A stretch of 45,691 bases of DNA from Acidimicrobiales bacterium (GTDB taxonomy: Bacteria > Actinomycetota > Acidimicrobiia > Acidimicrobiales > Ilumatobacteraceae). The translations under genes and the position numbers were made by a program. The notes beneath the pieces were generated by a model that was given only the letters and a program-made list of their open reading frames with translations, did not search any database and was not told the DNA's origin. Location of the stretch: NCBI GenBank assembly GCA_025463415.1, contig JAOBWO010000119.1, forward strand, positions 1 to 45,691, given 5' to 3'. Within the stretch, counting starts at the first letter, position 1; each line of letters opens with the position of its first letter. This document shows positions 41,694 through 45,691 of this stretch, in pieces.

Positions 41694-42620
41694 TCAGCTC
41701 AGGGTCGCCACGCGGATCGTCACCGCGCGAGGCACGACCTTGATCGTGAGCTGATCGGTCTTGGAGCGGGCTCCGCCGTCGAGCTCGTACGGAACGCGCT
41801 TGTCGGTGGTCACCTTGATCCGTTCCGCGGTGGTCATGTGGACCAGTGGCGACCGGTCGGCGTGTCCGAGGGCAGCCCGCGCGAGCGTGCGAGTCCACTG
41901 GATCGCACCGCTCGCCGTGACGACGGCGATGTCGAGCCGGCCGTCGTCAGGACGAGCTTGGTCGAACGCGGTGATGCCACCCGAGATGTCGCTGACGTTG
42001 CCGACCAGCACGCAGGTCGCGTCGCCGTGGAACCACGTCTCGCCGTCGATCCGGATCTTGGTCTTGACCGGCTTGTGCTTGATGTTGCGCGCCCCGGTCC
42101 ACACGTAGGCCGCGCGGCCGAAGCGGTCCTTGAGGTTGCGGTCGGCATCACGGATCATCAGCGCGTCGAACCCCGAGCCGGCCATCACCGCGAAGTGCTC
42201 GCCGTTGACCTTGCCGACATCGAGCACCCGGTTCGCGCCGTGCAACGCGATGTTGACTGCCTGCTCGAGGTCGTGCGGGATGCCGAGGTTGCCCGCCAAC
42301 AGGTTGGCGGTTCCTGCCGGGAGGATCGCGAGCGTGCACGGCTTGCCGACCACTGCGTCGATGCAGCGCTGCACGGTGCCGTCGCCGCCCCAGACCAAGA
42401 TCAGCTCGGCACCATGGGAGATGGCTTTGCGGATCCGGGCCGGCGCGAGCGAGCTCTTCGGCACCTCGTACCACAGCGGGTCATCCACACCGTGCCGCGC
42501 CAGCAGCGTGCGCAGATCGCCCAGCCCACCGCCCAGCGTCTTGCGGTTGTGGGCGACCACCGCGACGGTGGTGGTGCTCAGCGGCTTGGCCAGCGGTGCT
42601 GCGGGCGAGATCGTGGTCAT
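41694..42620 (-). CDS. diacylglycerol kinase-family lipid kinase
   Basis: A 308-residue protein of the DAGK/YegS/BmrU family. It has the VWGGDGTVQRCID nucleotide motif (GGDGT) and LAILPAGTANLLAGNLGIP, with the C-terminal beta domain to the end. It phosphorylates a lipid hydroxyl, such as diacylglycerol. ATG 42620 begins four bases after the stop of the PAP2 gene at 42625, so they are likely coupled: one adds and the other removes phosphate from lipids. Confidence 0.92.
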   Translation of the reverse strand: MTTISPAAPLAKPLSTTTVAVVAHNRKTLGGGLGDLRTLLARHGVDDPLWYEVPKSSLAPARIRKAISHGAELILVWGGDGTVQRCIDAVVGKPCTLAILPAGTANLLAGNLGIPHDLEQAVNIALHGANRVLDVGKVNGEHFAVMAGSGFDALMIRDADRNLKDRFGRAAYVWTGARNIKHKPVKTKIRIDGETWFHGDATCVLVGNVSDISGGITAFDQARPDDGRLDIAVVTASGAIQWTRTLARAALGHADRSPLVHMTTAERIKVTTDKRVPYELDGGARSKTDQLTIKVVPRAVTIRVATLS

Positions 42621-42624
42621 GGGG

Positions 42625-43530
42625 TCAGCGGATGCTTTCTGGGTGGGAGATCGGTGAGTGGTCCGTTTCGACGTCGGCGGCGACGGCCTGTGCGGCCTCG
42701 ACCGGGCGACCGAAGTGCATGATCCGACCACCGAAGGCGATCGAGCAGAGCGCGAAGCACGTCCAGCCCAGGAGCAACCCGGCGATCACGTCGGTGAGCC
42801 AGTGCACGCCGAGCAGGACGCGGCATGCGGCGACGGTGAACGCAATCGCAGCGGCGACTCCGGCCAGGACGCCCTTCGCGCGCCGTGAACGGTTTCGTCC
42901 GTAGATCATCGCCAGCGAGGCATACGTGGCTGCCGCGGCTGCGGAATGCCCGGACGGGAATGACGACCCGAACGCGCCCACGAGGCGGGCGATGTCCGGA
43001 CGCGGCCGGTTGACGATCACCTTGACGAGGTTGTCGACCAGCACCGTGCTCGCGATCGCAGATGTCAGGAACAACGCGGGGACGATGCTGCGGTGCCGCC
43101 AGTACTGCTGCGCGCCGACGACCACGCCGATGACGATCACGAACGACGTGCCGCCGAGGGTCGTGACCACCTTGAGCACGTCGGTGGTTGTCGGAGTCGC
43201 GTGACGTGCGCCGAACCGCGCAGCTGCGTCGTCGAGGCGGGCGAATCCCTGATGAGTGCTGACCATCTCCAACAACGCGCCGATCAGCACGATGCTGACC
43301 GCGACGGCAGCGACGGCAATCGTCAGCAGCAGCCCCGTCTCTTTGGTCGGATCACGGCGGTCGAGGAGGAACTGCTGCAGTCGTGGGTGCCGGCGGAGCG
43401 TGGCTTCTTCGACGGTCGCTCCGTCAGCGCGCACGTCGGCGAGGTCGGCGCCTCGGCCGCGCCGCGCGGCGACGCCGAAGATGCAGCCGGTGATCCCGGC
43501 AGCGAGGAGCAGTGTGATCACGATGGGCAT
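42625..43530 (-). CDS. PAP2-family membrane phosphatase
   Basis: A 301-residue membrane protein with about six helices. The phosphatase motifs are KVIVNRPRP (KxxxxxxRP), GSSFPSGHSAAAA (PSGH) and CRVLLGVHWLTDV (SRxxxxxHxxxD, here with Cys at the first position). It removes phosphate from lipid phosphates such as phosphatidic acid or undecaprenyl pyrophosphate. GAGAGG five bases before ATG 43530 is the ribosome site. The start lies inside the end of the second PAP2 gene by 13 bases. Confidence 0.92.
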   Translation of the reverse strand: MPIVITLLLAAGITGCIFGVAARRGRGADLADVRADGATVEEATLRRHPRLQQFLLDRRDPTKETGLLLTIAVAAVAVSIVLIGALLEMVSTHQGFARLDDAAARFGARHATPTTTDVLKVVTTLGGTSFVIVIGVVVGAQQYWRHRSIVPALFLTSAIASTVLVDNLVKVIVNRPRPDIARLVGAFGSSFPSGHSAAAAATYASLAMIYGRNRSRRAKGVLAGVAAAIAFTVAACRVLLGVHWLTDVIAGLLLGWTCFALCSIAFGGRIMHFGRPVEAAQAVAADVETDHSPISHPESIR

Positions 43531-44327
43531 GGCATCCTCTCGGTGATGGGGTCGGGTGTGATGCGAGCCGGATGCATGTTGCTGGCGAGCTGGATGCGCT
43601 GCTGCCGCTCCCGTTCCTGCGGACGATCCGGCGCGCCGAGCACGGCTGCCGCCTCCGGCGAATGGCGGAGAACGATCACGGTCAAGAGCACGGCAGCACC
43701 GCCGAGCAGGGCGCCGCCCACGACGTCACTCAGGAAGTGCATGCCGCGATACATCCTCGAGAGCGCGACTGCGATCGGGATCGTCACGCTGAGGATCACG
43801 GAGATCGTGCGCACCCAGAGCTTGCGGGTGTGCCAGAACACCACCACGGCGATCGCGATGTAGGCCATCGACGCCGCGACGTGACCGCTCGGAAAGCTGG
43901 ACCCCACCGGCGAGTGATCGAGGTGGGACACCGATGGCCGCGGCCGACGGACGATGTCGGTCACCACGATGAACGCGGCTGCCTCGATCACCAGCGACAC
44001 GGCGATCACGAGCGGCTCGAGCCATCGCTTCCACAGACCGAGCAGCACGACCGCAACGACCGAGGTGACGGCGATCTTCGTCAGCGTCTCCGCCAGATGC
44101 GAGCCGACGAGGCTGAGGGTGTTCCACGTACCGGTCCGATGCGCTTCCATCCATTCGGCGATGCGTTGATCGGTCCGTGTCAGCGCGGAGTCACGCAGGG
44201 GGCCGGTGATCATCTCGCCGGCCCCGATCCACAGCCCGACCAGGACCACGTAGCCGACGATGAGGAGCGAGGCTTCGCGCCTGTGGATCGGCCACGTCTC
44301 GCGGAGCGATTCGCTGGCGGCATCCAT
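43518..44327 (-). CDS. second PAP2-family membrane phosphatase
   Basis: A 269-residue membrane protein of the same family, first in this three-gene operon. It carries DIVRRPRP, GSSFPSGHVAAS and SRMYRGMHFLSDV, all PAP2 motifs intact. ATG 44327 gives the natural N-terminus (MDAASESLRETWPIHRRE) before the first helix. The frame stays open to 44627 and that stretch has coding-like composition, so a longer N-terminus or a remnant gene cannot be excluded. The two PAP2 proteins and the lipid kinase form one operon, likely for membrane-lipid phosphate turnover. Confidence 0.88.
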   Translation of the reverse strand: MDAASESLRETWPIHRREASLLIVGYVVLVGLWIGAGEMITGPLRDSALTRTDQRIAEWMEAHRTGTWNTLSLVGSHLAETLTKIAVTSVVAVVLLGLWKRWLEPLVIAVSLVIEAAAFIVVTDIVRRPRPSVSHLDHSPVGSSFPSGHVAASMAYIAIAVVVFWHTRKLWVRTISVILSVTIPIAVALSRMYRGMHFLSDVVGGALLGGAAVLLTVIVLRHSPEAAAVLGAPDRPQERERQQRIQLASNMHPARITPDPITERMPCPS

Positions 44328-44733
44328 GTGGACATCGGTACCCCTTCCGCCAGGTGGCGAAACCGCGGGCGACGTCGATGGCGGCCCCTCGGCCGACGTG
44401 AGCAGGGTCGCGATCTCTCGTTGAGTTGTGAGCGACAGGTGGGCGAGTGCTTCGTTTGGCTTGGCGCCGGTCGAGGATTTGCCGAGGGGGCGGTCGAGGC
44501 TGTCGGCTGCGGCCGGGAGTCGCTGGACGTCGGGACCGAGCGCCGCGAGAGATCGACACCTCCCAGGACCCGCCCTCGACGCTCGGCGGCCTCGCGACGA
44601 TTGATTTCCAATCGATTGTTCACGCATTCAGACCCGGATCACGCCACCACATTCGGACCGACACGTACTACACCGCCCCTGCCGCTTGGCCCAGCACAGT
44701 GCGGCCTTTCGTCAAGTTCGTTCGATCGTTGGT
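44328..44733. other. intergenic region with no confident gene
   Basis: This gap of about 400 bases precedes the LexA-regulated promoter. No gene is called. On the - strand one frame continuous with the PAP2 gene shows a plausible stretch (SLDRPLGKSSTG, LTTQREIATLLTSAEG, about 44390-44520). At 44598-44618 there is an AT-richer inverted repeat (CGATTG/CAATCG), possibly a promoter or the end of a gene remnant. Confidence 0.4.
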
Positions 44734-44762
44734 TTGTGAATCGAACAGGTGTTCGATAGAAT
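44734..44762 (+). promoter_or_regulatory. leaderless promoter of the DUF222/13E12 gene
   Basis: A -35 TTGTGA (44734-44739), a 17-base spacer and a -10 TAGAAT (44757-44762) place transcription start at about 44769, which is the ATG. No ribosome site is present upstream, so a leaderless mRNA is predicted. Confidence 0.65.
44741..44756. promoter_or_regulatory. LexA (SOS) box
   Basis: TCGAACAGGTGTTCGA is a perfect match to the Gram-positive/mycobacterial SOS box (CGAAC-N4-GTTCG, extended to TCGAAC-N4-GTTCGA). It fills the spacer between the -35 and -10 of the following gene, where bound LexA would block RNA polymerase. The gene should be induced by DNA damage. Confidence 0.85.
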
Positions 44763-44768
44763 GGTGGC

Positions 44769-45691
44769 ATGAGAGCAGCGCTCGATCTCCTCCACCAAGG
44801 CACCACCGCCTTGCTCGGTGCCGACATCGCGCTCGTCCCAGTCGATGACATCGGACCGCACGTGTTGGCGATGCAGGTCGAGATGGACATGATCCGGATC
44901 GCTCAATCTCGGCTGTTGCTGGAAGCGGATCGGCACCGGATCTGGAAGCTGTCCGGGCACCGATCGATCGAGGACTGGCTCGCCGCCAAAGGCAAGACGA
45001 CCAAGACTGCGGCGTCGAAGCAGAAGCAGCTCGGTGAAGCATTGAACACCTCCAAAGATCTCGCTGACGCGGTCGATGCTGGTGAGATCAGCCCGGACAC
45101 GGCATCAGCGTTGTTGCCGGCGTTGGGGTCGGATCACTCCGGCAGCAACGCCGACCTGGTCGACATCTGCAAGGGCGCCACCCCCGCCGAGGCGCGCGAC
45201 GCGGGGAACATGTTCCAAAGCCTCTACCCGCCCGAGGGTCAGACGGATGCCGAGCGTGAGCACGCCAAGCGGCAGAAGCGGGGGATCCGGTTCTCTGATC
45301 TCGGTGACGGGATGACCCGCGTCGACGGACGGTTGACCACGTCGGATGCGATGACGGTTGAGAACGCGTTGCGGGCGATCACCGGCAAACCCGTCGACGG
45401 TGATGACCGGACACGTGTGCAGAAGAACGCCGACGCGCTCGTGATGTTGGCCGACGCCTACGCCAAAGGCGAGGTCCGCGGCGGGCGGGAACGGCCGACG
45501 GTGATCGTGACGATCGACATCGACGTCTTGGAAGGCCGCACGCCCGGTGCGGGACGATCCTCGACGGGGCAGATCATCCCGGCTGAGATCGTCCGTCAGA
45601 TGTGCACCAACGCCAACCTCGTCCGACTCCTCACCTCCAACTCGGTCCCACTCGACATGGGCCGATCACAACGACTCGCCACCGACGACCA
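44769..45691 (+). CDS. DUF222/13E12-repeat HNH endonuclease family, 5' part
   Basis: The reading frame from ATG 44769 stays open to the window end (307 codons plus two bases). It opens with MRAALDLLHQG, then a helical IRIAQSRLLLEADRHRIWKLSG segment, a CLSxxxA-free linker, and EVRGGRERPTVIVTIDID, all typical of the DUF222 N-terminal part found before an HNH nuclease domain in actinobacterial 13E12-repeat proteins. The HNH motif is expected downstream of the window. Several 13E12 genes of Mycobacterium tuberculosis are LexA-regulated, which agrees with the SOS box upstream. Its role is unknown: repair, mobility and defence have all been proposed for such proteins. Confidence 0.85.
   Translation, partial: MRAALDLLHQGTTALLGADIALVPVDDIGPHVLAMQVEMDMIRIAQSRLLLEADRHRIWKLSGHRSIEDWLAAKGKTTKTAASKQKQLGEALNTSKDLADAVDAGEISPDTASALLPALGSDHSGSNADLVDICKGATPAEARDAGNMFQSLYPPEGQTDAEREHAKRQKRGIRFSDLGDGMTRVDGRLTTSDAMTVENALRAITGKPVDGDDRTRVQKNADALVMLADAYAKGEVRGGRERPTVIVTIDIDVLEGRTPGAGRSSTGQIIPAEIVRQMCTNANLVRLLTSNSVPLDMGRSQRLATDD

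Overview
The window is a high-GC bacterial chromosome segment that looks like an actinobacterium of the Acidimicrobiia type (Ilumatobacter-like). This is inferred from frequent GTG starts, a WhiB protein, an F420-type luciferase-like oxidoreductase, a DUF222/13E12 HNH-family gene under a mycobacterial-type LexA box, promoters placed for leaderless transcripts, and flagellar/chemotaxis genes, which few actinobacteria carry. No RNA genes, insertion sequences or CRISPR arrays were seen.

Region 1 (1-8471, + strand) is a tightly packed motility and chemotaxis operon: flbD, motA, motB, fliL, cheA (two CheW-like domains), cheW, cheY, cheB, cheR and a LuxR-type regulator with a degenerate receiver. 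Several junctions overlap by 4 nt. Region 2 (8487-12301, - strand) holds a WhiB protein, three proteins I cannot identify, and a sigma-70 factor. Region 3 (12563-24121, + strand) is a signalling island: a second degenerate LuxR regulator, a second CheY paired with a CheX/CheC-like putative phosphatase, a canonical NarL-type regulator, a membrane GGDEF-EAL protein, a PAS hybrid histidine kinase with an extra C-terminal DHp-like segment, a secreted CAP-domain protein, and an overlapping set made of a PAS-PAS-GGDEF cyclase, a 95-residue protein and an EAL-HDOD protein. Together these suggest joint control of motility by chemotaxis phosphorelay and cyclic di-GMP.

Region 4 (24156-32614) has a small VOC protein and, on the - strand, a secreted Rhs/YD-repeat protein of about 2,690 residues. 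It has seven Ig-like repeats at the N-terminus, an Rhs core, and, where polymorphic toxins carry their toxin domain, a hydrophobic segment followed by sixteen 29-residue helical repeats running exactly to the stop codon. This is the most unusual object in the window.

Region 5 (32752-44327) is metabolic and accessory: an SDR and an LLM oxidoreductase, a Tat/lipoprotein intradiol-dioxygenase-like protein, a DMT-like membrane protein, a TetR-P450 operon under a palindromic operator, a second TetR divergent from an NAD-dependent epimerase with twin operators between them, pyruvate kinase, and a lipid-kinase plus two PAP2 phosphatases. Region 6 (44734-45691) is the start of a DUF222/13E12 HNH-family gene whose promoter carries a perfect LexA box and which runs off the end of the window.
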